The notes: generated from the letters alone by a model not told the origin. DNA of 64,000 bases from Pedococcus dokdonensis (GCF_900104525.1 NZ_LT629711.1:1178001-1242000), one strand, 5' to 3'. Numbered from the stretch's first letter, positions 1 to 10,045 are shown. Translations and numbers: made by a program.

Positions 1-1
1 C

Positions 2-589
2 AAGTGGTTCGGCGCCGACGACGACCTGGCCAACTACGTCGGCCGGCCCCGGGAGGCCTCGCCGCTGCCGTTGCAGATCGAGGTCAAGCGCCTCTTCTAC
101 ATCTTCGACTACCACGTCTCGAACATCGACCTGATCGTCCTCGGCTCCGCGATCGTCCTGATGATCGTGCTGGACCAGTTCGTCAGCCGGTCGCGGCTCG
201 GCCGAGGCATCCGGGCCGTCGCCCAGGACGCCGAGTCGGCTGCGCTCATGGGCGTCAACCGCGACCAGGTCATCCGCCTCACCTTCGTCCTCGGCGGTGC
301 CGCGGCTGGTGCGGCCGCGATGATGTACCTGCTCAAGTTCGGGGTGACGAGGTACAACAGCGGGTTCCTGCTCGGTGTGAAGGCCTTCACGGCCGCCGTG
401 CTCGGCGGCATCGGCAACCTGCGCGGTGCCCTGCTCGGTGGGTTCATCCTCGGGGTGGCCGAGAACTACGGCTCGGCGATCTTCGGGGGCGAGTGGAAGG
501 ACGTCGTCTCCTTCGTCCTGCTGGTCGTCATTCTCCTGTTCCGTCCCACCGGCCTGCTCGGTGAGTCCCTCGGAAAGGCACGCGCATGA
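2..589 (+). CDS. livH: Branched-chain amino-acid ABC transporter permease LivH (5' end outside window)
   Basis: Inner-membrane permease of the HAAT (leucine/isoleucine/valine) ABC family. It forms the translocation channel with LivM. The reading frame is open from base 2, so the N-terminal part lies left of the window. About 195 residues are visible and include several hydrophobic segments. A LivH-like cytoplasmic stretch (RSRLGRGIRAVAQDAESAALMGVN) is recognisable: the 'AVAQD..AA.LMGVN' pattern is the EAA-like loop that contacts the ATPase. The C-terminus contains the usual 'AVLGGIGNLRGALLGGFILG' glycine-rich segment. Its stop overlaps the livM start (ATGA), so translation is probably coupled. 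Substrate identity is inferred from the family only; urea or short-chain amide transporters share this architecture. Confidence 0.93.
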   Translation, partial: KWFGADDDLANYVGRPREASPLPLQIEVKRLFYIFDYHVSNIDLIVLGSAIVLMIVLDQFVSRSRLGRGIRAVAQDAESAALMGVNRDQVIRLTFVLGGAAAGAAAMMYLLKFGVTRYNSGFLLGVKAFTAAVLGGIGNLRGALLGGFILGVAENYGSAIFGGEWKDVVSFVLLVVILLFRPTGLLGESLGKARA

Positions 590-1722
590 ACGCCGTCCGC
601 AGCTTCTTCTCCGGTGTCGCCGCGCGGTTCCGCGCCCTGCCCCGCTGGGCGCGCTACCTGCTCATCGTGGCGGCGGTGGTGTTCATCTACTTCCTGCCGA
701 TCCTCAACCCGCCGCTCATCACGACGACCGACTCCGACTTCGGCGCCGTGCTCTTCCTCTGCGCGTTGTACGCCCTCGTGGCGATCGGGCTCAACATCGT
801 CATCGGGTATGCCGGGTTGCTCGACCTCGGCTACATCGGGTTCTTCGCGATCGGCGCGTTCACCGTGGGTGTCCTCGGCTCGGCGCACGGCAAGGTGCCG
901 CTGCTGCTGTGCATCCCGATCGCGATGGGCGTCACGCTGTTGTCGGGCATCATCCTCGGCGCACCGACCCTTCGGGTCCGCGGCGACTACCTCGCCATCG
1001 TGACCCTCGGGTTCGGTGAGATCGTCCGGCTGATCCTGGTCAACGCCGACAGCCTCACCGGTGGCTCGCGCGGCATCTCCAACATCCCCACTCCCCCGAG
1101 CTGGGCGTTGTTCGAGATCCCGAAGATCCGCTGGGAGGGACTCACGGCCTACGTCGACCTCGACAACACGACGACGTTCCTGCAGTTCGGGGTCACCGAC
1201 TCGGTGCCCTACTACTGGCTGGCGCTGACCCTGGTTTTCGTCGTGCTCTTCCTCGACTGGCGGATGCAGAACTCCCGCGTCGGCCGGGCCTGGGAGGCCA
1301 CCCGCGAGGACGAGGACGCCGCCGAGCTGATGGGTGTCCCGACCTTCCGGTTCAAGCTGCTGGCCTTCGCGACCGGCGCCGCCATCGGTGGCCTCTCGGG
1401 TGCGCTCTTCGCCACCAAGCAGCAGTTCATCAACCCGGACAACTTCACCATCCTCTACTCCGTGCTGTTCGTGGCCATGGTGGTCGTCGGTGGCCAGGGC
1501 AACCGGTGGGGCGTCATCCTCGCCGCGTTCCTGCTCACCTGGGCCCCCGAGAAGTTCCGCTTCCTCTCCGACGCGCGCTTCCTGCTCTTCGGGCTCGCCC
1601 TGATGGCGCTGGCGATCTTCCGGCCGCAGGGCCTGTTGCCGCCACGGCGGTCGGTCCGCGCCAAGCGGGCGGACGAGGAAGCCCCAGACAGCATCGACGC
1701 GGAAGGAGTGGCTCGTGCCTGA
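586..1722 (+). CDS. livM: Branched-chain amino-acid ABC transporter permease LivM
   Basis: Second membrane subunit of the HAAT transporter, 378 residues, close to the family norm. About nine to ten hydrophobic segments are visible, starting near residue 22. The ATPase-coupling loop 'AWEATREDEDAAELMGVPT' lies near residue 230 and is followed by the 'ATGAAIGGLSGALFA' helix. The middle 'GAPTLRVRGDYLAIVTLGFGE' segment is the conserved LivM motif. The ATG start overlaps the livH stop by 4 bp. The charged C-terminal tail (RRSVRAKRADEEAPDS) ends within the start region of livG. It is the third-to-last gene of a compact livHMGF operon; any binding protein must lie outside the window. Confidence 0.95.
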   Translation: MNAVRSFFSGVAARFRALPRWARYLLIVAAVVFIYFLPILNPPLITTTDSDFGAVLFLCALYALVAIGLNIVIGYAGLLDLGYIGFFAIGAFTVGVLGSAHGKVPLLLCIPIAMGVTLLSGIILGAPTLRVRGDYLAIVTLGFGEIVRLILVNADSLTGGSRGISNIPTPPSWALFEIPKIRWEGLTAYVDLDNTTTFLQFGVTDSVPYYWLALTLVFVVLFLDWRMQNSRVGRAWEATREDEDAAELMGVPTFRFKLLAFATGAAIGGLSGALFATKQQFINPDNFTILYSVLFVAMVVVGGQGNRWGVILAAFLLTWAPEKFRFLSDARFLLFGLALMALAIFRPQGLLPPRRSVRAKRADEEAPDSIDAEGVARA

Positions 1723-2629
1723 CACCACTGACACGACCGGCCCCGACGAGACGCGCGGGGCGCGCGTCGACGACGACAGGGTGCTGGCCCCCGACGAGGA
1801 GGCCGTGCCCGACACCTCGGTCGACATCTCGGTCGACGAGGTGAGCAACGCGCCCAAGGGCAAGATGCTCGAGGTCGACGACGTGACGCTCCGCTTCGGT
1901 GGCGTCACCGCGCTCGACGGGGTGTCGTTCCACATCAACACCGGCGAGATCCTCGGACTGATCGGACCCAACGGGGCCGGCAAGACGACCTGCTTCAACG
2001 TGATGACCGGTGTCTACCAGCCCACCTCGGGTGCGGTGCGGTTCATGGGCGAGCCCCTGGGCAAGCGCAAGAAGTTCCAGATCACCAAGCTGGGCATCGC
2101 GCGCACGTTCCAGAACATCCGGCTGTTCCACAACATGACCGCTCTCGAGAACGTCCTCGTCGGGGCCGACGCCCACCACTCCACCGGTATGGGGTCGGCG
2201 CTGCTGCGCCTCCCCCGGCACCACGCCGAGGAGTCCGAAGGCATGGACCGGGCCTACGAGCTGCTCAAGTTCATGGGTCTGGAGAAGCGGGCCGACGAGC
2301 TGGCCCGCAACCTTCCCTACGGCGACCAGCGACGACTCGAGATCGCCCGCGCGCTGGCCACGAACCCCAAGCTGCTCTGCCTCGACGAGCCGGCTGCCGG
2401 GTTCAACCCCGCGGAGAAGGCCCGGCTGATGGAGCTGATCCAGACGATCCGCGACCAGGGCTACACCGTGCTGCTCATCGAGCACGACATGAAGCTGGTC
2501 ATGGGTGTGACAGACCGGATCGTCGTCCTCGAGTTCGGCAAGAAGATCGCCGAGGGTGTGCCCTCCGAGATCCAGGACAACCCTGCGGTCATCGCCGCCT
2601 ACCTGGGAGTTGATGAAGATGCTTCTTGA
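1715..2629 (+). CDS. livG: Branched-chain amino-acid ABC transporter ATPase LivG, with acidic N-terminal extension
   Basis: ATPase subunit of the HAAT transporter. Walker A GPNGAGKTTCFN, Q-loop region 'ARTFQNIRLF', the signature-like 'LPYGDQRRLEIARALA' and Walker B 'LLCLDEPAAGFNP' are all present, followed by the H-loop 'LLIEHDMKLVM'. Family members usually begin at the equivalent of MLEVDDVTLRFGG. Here the GTG at 1715, with a strong GGAAGGAG ribosome site six bases upstream, adds about 50 residues rich in Asp, Glu and Thr. An internal ATG at 1865 with a weaker AAGGG would give the standard 254-residue protein. I chose 1715 because of the ribosome site and the 8-bp overlap with livM. Confidence 0.93.
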   Translation: MPDTTDTTGPDETRGARVDDDRVLAPDEEAVPDTSVDISVDEVSNAPKGKMLEVDDVTLRFGGVTALDGVSFHINTGEILGLIGPNGAGKTTCFNVMTGVYQPTSGAVRFMGEPLGKRKKFQITKLGIARTFQNIRLFHNMTALENVLVGADAHHSTGMGSALLRLPRHHAEESEGMDRAYELLKFMGLEKRADELARNLPYGDQRRLEIARALATNPKLLCLDEPAAGFNPAEKARLMELIQTIRDQGYTVLLIEHDMKLVMGVTDRIVVLEFGKKIAEGVPSEIQDNPAVIAAYLGVDEDAS

Positions 2630-3338
2630 GGTCGAGGACCTCTGCGTCAACTACGGCCGGATCGAGGCGATCCGCAACGTCTCGTTCACCGTCGAGGAGG
2701 GTGAGGTGGTCACCTTGATCGGCGCCAACGGCGCCGGCAAGACGACGACCATGAAGACCGTGTCCGGGCTGCGCCCGGTCCGGGCCGGCACCATCCGGTT
2801 CAAGGGCGAGGACATCACGGCGGTCCCGCCGCACGAGCGCCCGGTGCTGGGCATCGCCCAGTCCCCCGAGGGTCGCGGCTGCTTCGTCGGCATGACCGTC
2901 ACGGAGAACCTCGACATGGGGGCCTATGCGCGCACGGACCGCAAGACCCCGAAGGTCAAGGAGGACCGCGACCGGGTCTTCGGGCTGTTCCCGCGGCTCG
3001 CGGAGCGGCGCACCCAGATCGCCGGCACGATGTCCGGCGGTGAGCAGCAGATGCTGGCCATCGGGCGGGCCCTGATGGCCAGCCCGACCCTGCTGCTGCT
3101 CGACGAGCCGTCGATGGGGCTGGCGCCCAAGCTGATCCAGCAGATCTTCGACATCATCACCGAGATCAACAAGCAGGGCACCACCGTGCTGCTGGTCGAG
3201 CAGAACGCTGCCCAGGCGCTCAAGCGGGCCCACCGCGCGTACATCCTGGAGACCGGTGAGGTCGTCCGGGAGGGCACCGGCGAGGAGCTGGCCAACGACC
3301 CGGCGGTCAAGGCCGCCTACCTCGGCGGCGACGTCTAG
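2613..3338 (+). CDS. livF: Branched-chain amino-acid ABC transporter ATPase LivF
   Basis: Second ATPase of the HAAT transporter, 241 residues. Visible motifs are Walker A GANGAGKTTTMK (about residue 34), the LivF-type 'IAQSPEGRGCFVGMTVTENL' stretch, signature 'MSGGEQQMLAIGRALM', Walker B 'LLLLDEPSMGLAP' and the H-loop glutamine/asparagine pair in 'LLVEQNAAQAL'. That last feature is typical of LivF rather than LivG. The start overlaps the livG stop by 17 bp. A second in-frame ATG lies at 2619. An open frame continues upstream to 2556 but only reads livG out of frame. The gene ends 12 bp before a strong hairpin that closes the operon. Confidence 0.95.
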   Translation: MKMLLEVEDLCVNYGRIEAIRNVSFTVEEGEVVTLIGANGAGKTTTMKTVSGLRPVRAGTIRFKGEDITAVPPHERPVLGIAQSPEGRGCFVGMTVTENLDMGAYARTDRKTPKVKEDRDRVFGLFPRLAERRTQIAGTMSGGEQQMLAIGRALMASPTLLLLDEPSMGLAPKLIQQIFDIITEINKQGTTVLLVEQNAAQALKRAHRAYILETGEVVREGTGEELANDPAVKAAYLGGDV

Positions 3339-3350
3339 CCACCGCAGCGA

Positions 3351-3383
3351 CGAACGGCCCCCGGGACTCCCGGGGGCCGTTCG
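3351..3383. terminator. Bidirectional intrinsic terminator between livF and uvrA
   Basis: A perfect 15-bp stem (3351-3365 with 3369-3383) and a 3-base loop (act) sit 12 bp after the livF stop and 14 bp after the end of uvrA on the opposite strand. There is no clear T-run, as is common in high-GC actinobacteria. The symmetry and the convergent context make termination in both directions the most likely role. Confidence 0.85.
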
Positions 3384-3397
3384 CGTCCCGGCTACTG

Positions 3398-6300
3398 CTA
3401 GTTCACGGTCGCCTTCTTCACGGTCGCCTGCTTGGCGGTCGCCTGCTTGGCCGGCACCGTGGTCGCGGTGGCCTTTCTCGCGGTGCTCTTGGCGGCGGTG
3501 GTCTTGGTGGCCGTCGTCTTCTTGGCGGTCGCCTGCTTGGCGGTCGCCTGCTTGGCGGTCGCCTGCTTGGCGGTCGCCTTCTTCGCGGTCGCCTTCTTGG
3601 CCGGCACCGTGGTCGCGGTGGCCTTCTTCGTCGCCGTCTTCTTGGTGACGGCGACCGCGGCCGCAGTGCGCTTCGTGCCGGTCGCTCGCTGCGGGGTGCG
3701 GGCACTACGCGCGAGGATCGGCGCGAGGAACTGCCCGGTGTAGCTGTCCTCGACCGCCGCCACCTGCTCGGGGGTGCCCTCGGCGAGCACCCGGCCGCCG
3801 CCGTTGCCACCCTCGGGGCCCATGTCGATGATCCAGTCGGCGTTCTTGATCACGTCGAGGTTGTGCTCGATGACGATGACCGAGTTGCCCTTGTCGACCA
3901 GGCCCTGGAGCACCAGGAGCAGCTTGCGGATGTCCTCGAAGTGCAGCCCGGTGGTGGGCTCGTCGAGGACGTAGACGGTGCGACCGGTCGACCGCTTCTG
4001 GAGCTCGGAGGCGAGCTTGACGCGCTGCGCCTCACCACCGGACAGCGTGGGCGCCGGCTGGCCGAGCCGGACGTACCCGAGCCCGACCTCGTTGAGCGTC
4101 TTCATGTGCCGGGAGATGGCCGGCACCGCCGCGAAGAAGTCGGCCGCCTCCTCGATCGGCATGTCGAGCACATCGGCGATCGTCTTGCCCTTGAAGTGCA
4201 CCTCGAGGGTCTCGCGGTTGTACCTCGCCCCGTGGCAGACCTCGCAGGGCACGTAGACGTCGGGCAGGAAGTTCATCTCGATCTTGATCGTGCCGTCGCC
4301 GGAGCACGCGTCGCAGCGGCCGCCCTTGACGTTGAACGAGAACCGACCGGGCTGGTAGCCCCGGATCTTGGCCTCGGTGGTCGTCGCGAACAGCTTGCGG
4401 ATCGAGTCGAAGACCCCGGTGTAGGTCGCCGGGTTGGAGCGCGGTGTGCGCCCGATGGGGCTCTGGTCGACGTGCACCACCTTGTCGAGGTGGTCGAGCC
4501 CGGTCACGGTCTTGTGCCGGCCGGGGACGTGTCGCGCGCCGTTGAGCTTGTTGGCGAGCACGTTGTAGAGGATGTCGTTGACCAAGGTGGACTTGCCCGA
4601 CCCCGAGACGCCGGTGACGGCGACGAGGTTGCCCAGCGGGAACGACACGTCGACGCCGTGCAGGTTGTGCTCGCGGGCCCCCACCACGGTGACCTCGCGT
4701 CCCTTCTCCTGCGGTCGGCGGACCGAGGGCATCGGGATCTCGAGCCGCCCGGAGAGGTACTTGCCGGTGACCGAGTCCGGGTGCTCCAGCAGGCCCTGCA
4801 CGGGGCCGGAGTGCACGACCACACCGCCGTGCTCGCCCGCGCCCGGGCCGATGTCGACCACCCAGTCGGCGGTGGCGATGGTGTCCTCGTCGTGCTCGAC
4901 GACGATGAGGGTGTTGCCCAGGTCGCGCAGCCGGGTCAGCGTCTCGATCAGCCGGTGGTTGTCGCGCTGGTGGAGGCCGATGCTCGGTTCGTCGAGCACG
5001 TAGAGGACACCGACGAGACCCGACCCGATCTGGGTGGCCAGCCGGATCCGCTGCGCCTCACCACCGGAGAGGGTGCCGGCCGGCCGGTCGAGCGAGAGGT
5101 AGTCGAGCCCGACGTCGAGCAGGAACCCGAGCCGCGCGTCGATCTCCTTGATCACCCGCTCGGCGATCTGGCGCTCCCGCGCGGTGAAGTCGACCTCCTT
5201 GAGGAACTTCGCGCAGTCGGCGATCGCCAGCCCACAGATGGCCGAGATGCTGCGGCCACCGATGTGCACCGCCAGTGACTCGGGCTTGAGCCGCGCGCCG
5301 CCGCACTCGGGACACGGCACCTCGCGCATGAAGCCCTCGTAGCGCTCCCGGCTCCAGTCGGAGTCGGTCTCGGAGTGCCGGCGCTTGACGAAGGGGACGA
5401 CGCCCTCGAAGCCGGTCGTGTAGGAGCGCTCGCGCCCGTAGCGGTTCTTGTAGCGGACGTGCACCTTGTAGTTCTGACCGTGCAGCAGCGCCTCCCTGGC
5501 CCGGGCGGGCAGCGCCTTCCACGGGGTGTCCATGCCGAACTTGAGGTCCTCGCCGAGCGCCGTCATGACCCGCTGGAAGTACTCGGCCGAGCCGCTCGTC
5601 GAGGCCCAGGGTGCGATGGCGCCCTCGGCCAATGTGAGGTCCTCGTCGGGGACCAGCAGCTCGGGGTCGACCTCGAGCTCGGTGCCGAGACCGGTGCACT
5701 TGGGGCAGGCTCCGAACGGACTGTTGAACGAGAAGGACCGCGGCTCGACCTCGTCCATCGACAGGGCGTGGTCGTTGGGGCAGGCCATCCGCTCGGAGAA
5801 CCGGCGCTCGCGCTCGGGGTCCTTGGCGTCCTTGTCGACGAACTCGACGACCAGGACCCCGCCCGCCAGCCCCAGCGCGGTCTCGACCGAGTCGGTCAGC
5901 CGGCGCTTGGCACCCGCGTCGTCGCCCTTGGCGACCAGTCGGTCGACGACGACGTCGATGGTGTGCTTGATCTGCTTCTCGAGCTTGGGCGGCTCGGTCA
6001 GCGAGACGACCTCACCGTCGACCCGGGCCCGGGAGAATCCCTTGCTCTGGAGCTCGCCGAACAGGTCGACGTACTCCCCCTTGCGGGCGCGCACGACCGG
6101 GGCGAGCACCTGGAACCGGGTGCGCTCCGGCAGCTCGAGCAGGCGGTCGACGATCTGCTGCGGGCTCTGCCGGGTGATCGGCTCTCCGCAGACGGGGCAG
6201 TGCGGCCGGCCGGCCCGGGCGAAGAGCAGGCGCAGGTAGTCGTAGACCTCGGTGATGGTGCCGACGGTGGAGCGTGGGTTGCGGTTGGTCGACTTCTGGT

Positions 6301-6598
6301 CGATCGACACCGCCGGCGACAGGCCCTCGATGAAGTCGACGTCGGGCTTGTCCATCTGGCCGAGGAACTGCCTGGCGTAGGCGGACAGCGACTCGACGTA
6401 GCGACGCTGCCCCTCGGCGAAGATCGTGTCGAACGCCAACGACGACTTGCCCGAGCCCGACAGACCCGTGAAGACGATCATCGAGTCGCGGGGCAGCTCG
6501 ACCGAGACGTCCCGGAGGTTGTGCTCACGGGCGCCCCGGACGATCAGCTGGTCGTGCTGGTGGCGGCGGGTGGGTACGGCTGAAGTCACGGGCTCCAT
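3398..6598 (-). CDS. uvrA: UvrA, excinuclease ABC subunit A, with long Lys/Ala/Thr C-terminal tail
   Basis: DNA-damage recognition ATPase of nucleotide excision repair; acts with UvrB (13970-16078 here). Two ABC modules are complete: Walker [14 protein letters not shown] near the N-terminus and [13 protein letters not shown] in the second half, with signatures [12 protein letters not shown] and [12 protein letters not shown]. The zinc-binding Cys pairs [24 protein letters not shown] and [10 protein letters not shown] are all present. I placed the start at ATG 6598 (1,066 residues); the open frame runs further upstream into unrelated sequence, and a GTG at 6589 is also possible. The repair body ends at about residue 968. 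A further ~98 residues follow, composed almost only of K, A, T, Q and V in [10 protein letters not shown] repeats. This tail is not part of the usual UvrA and makes the protein about 100 residues longer than normal. Confidence 0.96.
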   Translation of the reverse strand: MEPVTSAVPTRRHQHDQLIVRGAREHNLRDVSVELPRDSMIVFTGLSGSGKSSLAFDTIFAEGQRRYVESLSAYARQFLGQMDKPDVDFIEGLSPAVSIDQKSTNRNPRSTVGTITEVYDYLRLLFARAGRPHCPVCGEPITRQSPQQIVDRLLELPERTRFQVLAPVVRARKGEYVDLFGELQSKGFSRARVDGEVVSLTEPPKLEKQIKHTIDVVVDRLVAKGDDAGAKRRLTDSVETALGLAGGVLVVEFVDKDAKDPERERRFSERMACPNDHALSMDEVEPRSFSFNSPFGACPKCTGLGTELEVDPELLVPDEDLTLAEGAIAPWASTSGSAEYFQRVMTALGEDLKFGMDTPWKALPARAREALLHGQNYKVHVRYKNRYGRERSYTTGFEGVVPFVKRRHSETDSDWSRERYEGFMREVPCPECGGARLKPESLAVHIGGRSISAICGLAIADCAKFLKEVDFTARERQIAERVIKEIDARLGFLLDVGLDYLSLDRPAGTLSGGEAQRIRLATQIGSGLVGVLYVLDEPSIGLHQRDNHRLIETLTRLRDLGNTLIVVEHDEDTIATADWVVDIGPGAGEHGGVVVHSGPVQGLLEHPDSVTGKYLSGRLEIPMPSVRRPQEKGREVTVVGAREHNLHGVDVSFPLGNLVAVTGVSGSGKSTLVNDILYNVLANKLNGARHVPGRHKTVTGLDHLDKVVHVDQSPIGRTPRSNPATYTGVFDSIRKLFATTTEAKIRGYQPGRFSFNVKGGRCDACSGDGTIKIEMNFLPDVYVPCEVCHGARYNRETLEVHFKGKTIADVLDMPIEEAADFFAAVPAISRHMKTLNEVGLGYVRLGQPAPTLSGGEAQRVKLASELQKRSTGRTVYVLDEPTTGLHFEDIRKLLLVLQGLVDKGNSVIVIEHNLDVIKNADWIIDMGPEGGNGGGRVLAEGTPEQVAAVEDSYTGQFLAPILARSARTPQRATGTKRTAAAVAVTKKTATKKATATTVPAKKATAKKATAKQATAKQATAKQATAKKTTATKTTAAKSTARKATATTVPAKQATAKQATVKKATVN
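3448..3626 (-). repeat. Repetitive DNA coding the UvrA basic tail
   Basis: Several copies of a 15-bp unit (GGCGGTCGCCTGCTT on the + strand) run head to tail at about 3534-3594 and encode AKQAT on the minus strand. A longer direct repeat of about 29 bp (3448-3476 and 3598-3626) encodes [10 protein letters not shown] twice. The repeats are in frame, so copy-number change would alter tail length without frameshift. Confidence 0.85.
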
Positions 6599-6704
6599 CG
6601 TAGGTGGCGCCACCGACAGCGCTCGCCGGGCCTTCACCGGGCACGCAGCGCCGGGCGGCCCGGACGTCGCGCGCTCGGCCGACCCCGCGGCATACAGTCG
6701 GCCC

Positions 6705-8531
6705 ATGGTCACCCACGCGCCCACCCCGATCGAGGAGTACGCCCTGCTGGGCGACACCGAGACGGCCGCCCTCGTGAGCCGCGCCGGGTCGATCGACTGG
6801 CTGTGCCTGCCGCGGTTCGACTCGACGGCGTGCTTCGCCGCTCTGCTCGGCACGCCGGAGCACGGCCGCTGGCTCCTGGGCCCGCTCGCGCCGGCGAAGA
6901 GCACGCGACGCTACGTGGAGAACTCGTTCGTCCTCGAGACCATCCACGAGACCGACACCGGAGCGGTGAAGGTGCTCGACCTCATGCCGCTGGGCGACGG
7001 GCGCGCCGACATCGTCCGCAGCGTCGAGGGCCTGCACGGCTCGGTGACGATGCGGCACGAGTGGGTGGTCCGGTTCGACTACGGCAAGGTGCGCCCGTGG
7101 GTGTCGCACGGCACCGGCCACCGGCTCGACGGCGACGTCATCACGGCGGTCGCCGGTCCCGACATGCTCGTGCTCCGCGGCAGCCGGCTCCCCCACCCCC
7201 GCGACGGCGTCCACGAGGACGAGTTCGAGGTCACCGCCGGCCAGACACACACCTTCTCGACGACGTGGTTCCCCTCCTACGAGCAGGTGCCGCCGCCGCT
7301 CGACATCGACTCGCGGGTCGCCGAGACGATCCGGGTCTCGAACGAGTGGGCGCAGCGCTGCACCTACGAGGGTCCCTACCGCGAGCTCGTGGTGCGGTCC
7401 CTGCTCACCCTGCGGGGCATGACGCACTCGCGGTTCGGCGGGATCGTGGCGGCGCCGACCACCAGCCTGCCCGAGGACTTCGGCGGCGAACGCAACTGGG
7501 ACTACCGCTACTGCTGGCTGCGCGACGCCTCCCTCACCCTGGAGGCGCTGGTGGCGTCGGGTTACGTCGACGAGGCGCGGCTGTGGCGCAACTGGCTGCT
7601 GCGGGCGGTGGCCGGTGACCCCGAGGACCTCCAGATCATGTACGCGATCAACGGGTCGCGCCGTCTCCCCGAGCGCACCCTCGACCACCTGCCCGGCTAC
7701 GCGGGGTCGACCCCCGTCCGGATCGGCAACGGCGCCGTCGACCAGCGCCAGTCGGACGTCCTGGGTGAGGTGATGATCGCGCTGGACGAGGCCCGCGCCA
7801 AGGGCCTCGAGGTCTCCACCCAGTCGTGGGCCATGCAGCGGGCGCTGGTCCAGAACCTGGCCCAGCACTGGCAGGAGCCCGACAACGGCCTCTGGGAGAT
7901 CCGCGGGGAGCCGCAGCACTTCACGCACTCCCGCGTGATGGTCTGGGCGGCCTTCGACCGGGCCGTGCGAGGGATCGAGAAGTGGGGCCTGGACGGCCCG
8001 CTGGAGCAGTGGCGCGAGCTGCGCGACCAGGTCCGCGACGAGGTCCTCGCCAAGGGGTTCGACGCCGACCGCAACACCTTCACCCAGCACTACGACACGA
8101 CCGAGGTCGACGCGTCCCTGCTGCTGATCCCGCTGGTCGGCTTCCTGCCGCCCGACGACCCACGGGTCCTCGGCACGCTCACCGCGGTCGAGCAGGACCT
8201 CATGCGCGAGGGCTTCCTGCTGCGCTACCGCACCGAGACCGGCGTGGACGGCCTCTCGGGTGACGAGCACCCCTTCCTGGCCTGCTCGTGGTGGCTGGTG
8301 AGCGCGTATGCGGTGTGCGGCCAGGTCGACAAGGCGCGTGAGCTGATGGACCGGCTGGTGGCGCTGTTCAACGACGTGGGCCTGATCTCGGAGGAGTACG
8401 ACCCGCACGAGCAGCGGATGGTCGGCAACTTCCCGCAGGCGTTCTCGCACCTGACCTTCATCGGTGCCGCGCACGCCCTGGCCGAGGCCGAGGCCAAGGG
8501 CGCGGCCCATGCCGGAGGGCAGCTCCCGTGA
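6705..8531 (+). CDS. Glycoside hydrolase family 15 protein (glucoamylase/trehalase-like)
   Basis: Predicted cytoplasmic alpha-glucosidase-type enzyme of family GH15, 608 residues, with no signal peptide. The N-terminal beta-sandwich domain begins '[33 protein letters not shown]', the standard opening of bacterial GH15 proteins. The (alpha/alpha)6 catalytic domain contains '[22 protein letters not shown]' around residue 262, '[10 protein letters not shown]', and '[21 protein letters not shown]' near the end. Actinobacterial members include an unusual trehalase, so trehalose or a maltooligosaccharide are both possible substrates. The ATG at 6705 matches the family start. The frame stays open further upstream across uvrA, where it is not coding. 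Its stop overlaps the next gene's GTG by 4 bp. Confidence 0.9.
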   Translation: MVTHAPTPIEEYALLGDTETAALVSRAGSIDWLCLPRFDSTACFAALLGTPEHGRWLLGPLAPAKSTRRYVENSFVLETIHETDTGAVKVLDLMPLGDGRADIVRSVEGLHGSVTMRHEWVVRFDYGKVRPWVSHGTGHRLDGDVITAVAGPDMLVLRGSRLPHPRDGVHEDEFEVTAGQTHTFSTTWFPSYEQVPPPLDIDSRVAETIRVSNEWAQRCTYEGPYRELVVRSLLTLRGMTHSRFGGIVAAPTTSLPEDFGGERNWDYRYCWLRDASLTLEALVASGYVDEARLWRNWLLRAVAGDPEDLQIMYAINGSRRLPERTLDHLPGYAGSTPVRIGNGAVDQRQSDVLGEVMIALDEARAKGLEVSTQSWAMQRALVQNLAQHWQEPDNGLWEIRGEPQHFTHSRVMVWAAFDRAVRGIEKWGLDGPLEQWRELRDQVRDEVLAKGFDADRNTFTQHYDTTEVDASLLLIPLVGFLPPDDPRVLGTLTAVEQDLMREGFLLRYRTETGVDGLSGDEHPFLACSWWLVSAYAVCGQVDKARELMDRLVALFNDVGLISEEYDPHEQRMVGNFPQAFSHLTFIGAAHALAEAEAKGAAHAGGQLP

Positions 8532-9301
8532 CGACCCCTCCCTCGCCGCAGCCCTCTCCCTCGCCGCAGCCCCCGGAATCGACCCTGGCGGCGGACCTCG
8601 ACGCCGTACGGCGGCACACCACCCTGCTCGTCGAGCACGCGGGGGCGCTCCGGGACGTCCGCGCCCCCTCCTTGTGCGACGGCTGGAGCCGGGCCCACGT
8701 GCTGGCCCACGTCGCCCGCAACGCCGAGGCGATCCAGCGACTCGCCCAGTGGGCGGTCGACGGCACCGCTCGACCGATGTACCCCGGCGGGACAGCGGGC
8801 CGCGACGCCGCCATCGAGGAGGGAGCCGCCCAGGCCGGACCCGCGTCCCCCGACGACCCCCGACCGGGCGGGCTGCTCGTGGACGACCTGGCGGCCACGG
8901 CGGACGCCCTCGACCCGCACCTCGCCGCGTTGGCGGGCCCCCTGGCCGTCGACCGGGTCGAGATGCGGGGCGGCCTGCTGGTGCCTCCGCTGGCCCTCCC
9001 CCGGCTGCGCCTGCGCGAAGTCGTCTTCCACCACGTCGACCTCGACGACGGCTTCACCTTCGCCCACGTCGAGCCGCAGATGCTGCGCGCCTTCGTGGAC
9101 GACGCGGCGACGCGGCTGGGCGCCTTCGACGACCAGCCGGGACTCCGACTGGTCAGCGACGAGGGCGACGAGTGGGTGGTCGGCGACGGCGCCCTGACCG
9201 TCCAGGGAGACCGGGCCGGGCTGCTGCTCTGGCTCGCCCGGCGCGACCCGCGCGGCGTCACCGCCGAGCGGGCCCTGCCGGACCTTCCCCGCGGTTCCTA
9301 G
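8528..9301 (+). CDS. Maleylpyruvate isomerase family (mycothiol-dependent-like) protein
   Basis: A 257-residue protein of the MDMPI/DinB-like fold. The helical N-terminal domain has the family motif 'SLCDGWSRAHVLAHVARNAEAIQRL' around residues 47-71; its His residues form the metal site in characterised members. It continues with 'PRLRLREVVFHHVDLDDGF', whose His pair completes the site. The family includes mycothiol-dependent maleylpyruvate isomerase and many uncharacterised thiol-dependent proteins, so the substrate is unknown. The first 20 residues are Pro/Ser-rich (PSPQPSPSPQP) and look unstructured. The GTG start overlaps the GH15 stop (GTGA), so the two are probably co-transcribed. Confidence 0.8.
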   Translation: MTTPPSPQPSPSPQPPESTLAADLDAVRRHTTLLVEHAGALRDVRAPSLCDGWSRAHVLAHVARNAEAIQRLAQWAVDGTARPMYPGGTAGRDAAIEEGAAQAGPASPDDPRPGGLLVDDLAATADALDPHLAALAGPLAVDRVEMRGGLLVPPLALPRLRLREVVFHHVDLDDGFTFAHVEPQMLRAFVDDAATRLGAFDDQPGLRLVSDEGDEWVVGDGALTVQGDRAGLLLWLARRDPRGVTAERALPDLPRGS

Positions 9302-9332
9302 CCGCCCGGGGCGACCTCGGGGCAGGCTTGCT

Positions 9333-10007
9333 TCAACCGGCGGGGACCGTGGCCCCCGTGACGCCGGCCCGCCGGGCGATGGCCACGGCGGCGAGGGCGG
9401 AGTGGACCTTGAGCTTGTGCAGGATGCTCTGCACGTGGGTGCGCACGGTGTTGGGCGACACGTGCAGGAGCAGGCCGATCTCGGTGCGGCTCATGCCTTC
9501 GACCAGGCAGGCCAGCACCTCCAGCTCGCGACCGGTCAGCTCCTGGATGCCCTGGACGTGCTCGACGGCGCTGTGCTGCCCCCGCGACAGGGAGACGAGC
9601 ACCTCGGCGAGCAGGTCGGCCGGGATGCGCGTCTCGCCACGGGCGACCCCGCGGATCGCGTCCACCAGGGAGTCGGCGGTCTCGGTCTTGGTCACCCATC
9701 CGCGCACCCCCAGCTGGACCGCCTCGACGATCTGGTCGCCGGCGTCGGCGCCGGTGGCGACCACGATGCCCAGCGTCGGGTCCTCGGAGAGCGCCTCGCG
9801 GGCGAGGGCGAGGCCGTCCTCGCCGGCCAGCGCGAGGTCGAGCACGACCACGTCGCAGCTGAGCTCACGGAGCATCCGGAGCCCTTGGGCGACCGTGGTG
9901 GCCGAGCCCTGCACCTCCAGGTCGGGGTAGTCCCCGAGGCAGAGGGCCAAGGCATCGACGAACACCTCATGGTCATCCACGAGCAGAACGCGCACAGGGG
10001 CTGGCAT
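9333..10007 (-). CDS. NarL/FixJ-type response regulator (RR1)
   Basis: Two-component response regulator, 224 residues. The receiver domain occupies roughly residues 5-120, with acidic residues D11/D12, phospho-acceptor D57 in 'VVVLDLAL' and K at 'WVTKTE'. A LuxR-type helix-turn-helix covers about residues 150-210 ('LTGRELEVLACLVEGMSRTEIGLLLHVSPNTVRTHV'). It has no kinase partner immediately beside it, but a kinase and a second NarL-type regulator lie just upstream (10184-11463), and the three may form one circuit. The 176-bp promoter region contains nested palindromes (see separate entry), consistent with autoregulation or cross-regulation. Confidence 0.9.
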   Translation of the reverse strand: MPAPVRVLLVDDHEVFVDALALCLGDYPDLEVQGSATTVAQGLRMLRELSCDVVVLDLALAGEDGLALAREALSEDPTLGIVVATGADAGDQIVEAVQLGVRGWVTKTETADSLVDAIRGVARGETRIPADLLAEVLVSLSRGQHSAVEHVQGIQELTGRELEVLACLVEGMSRTEIGLLLHVSPNTVRTHVQSILHKLKVHSALAAVAIARRAGVTGATVPAG

Positions 10008-10045
10008 GGCCCCAGCGTCCCGCAGGGCCGGTCGCCGAGAAACAC

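Noticed and set aside
466..1998. Long minus-strand reading frame opposite livHMG (510 codons)
   Set aside because: It mirrors the plus-strand liv genes, which have clear families. It has no recognisable product and is a typical high-GC antisense frame.
6599..6904. Extended N-terminus of UvrA (102 more codons)
   Set aside because: The extra residues have no UvrA similarity and overlap the start of the GH15 gene on the other strand. The ATG at 6598 fits the family.
9298..9699. Second overlapping minus-strand frame in RR1
   Set aside because: It is RR1 in another reading frame with arginine/alanine-rich nonsense sequence.
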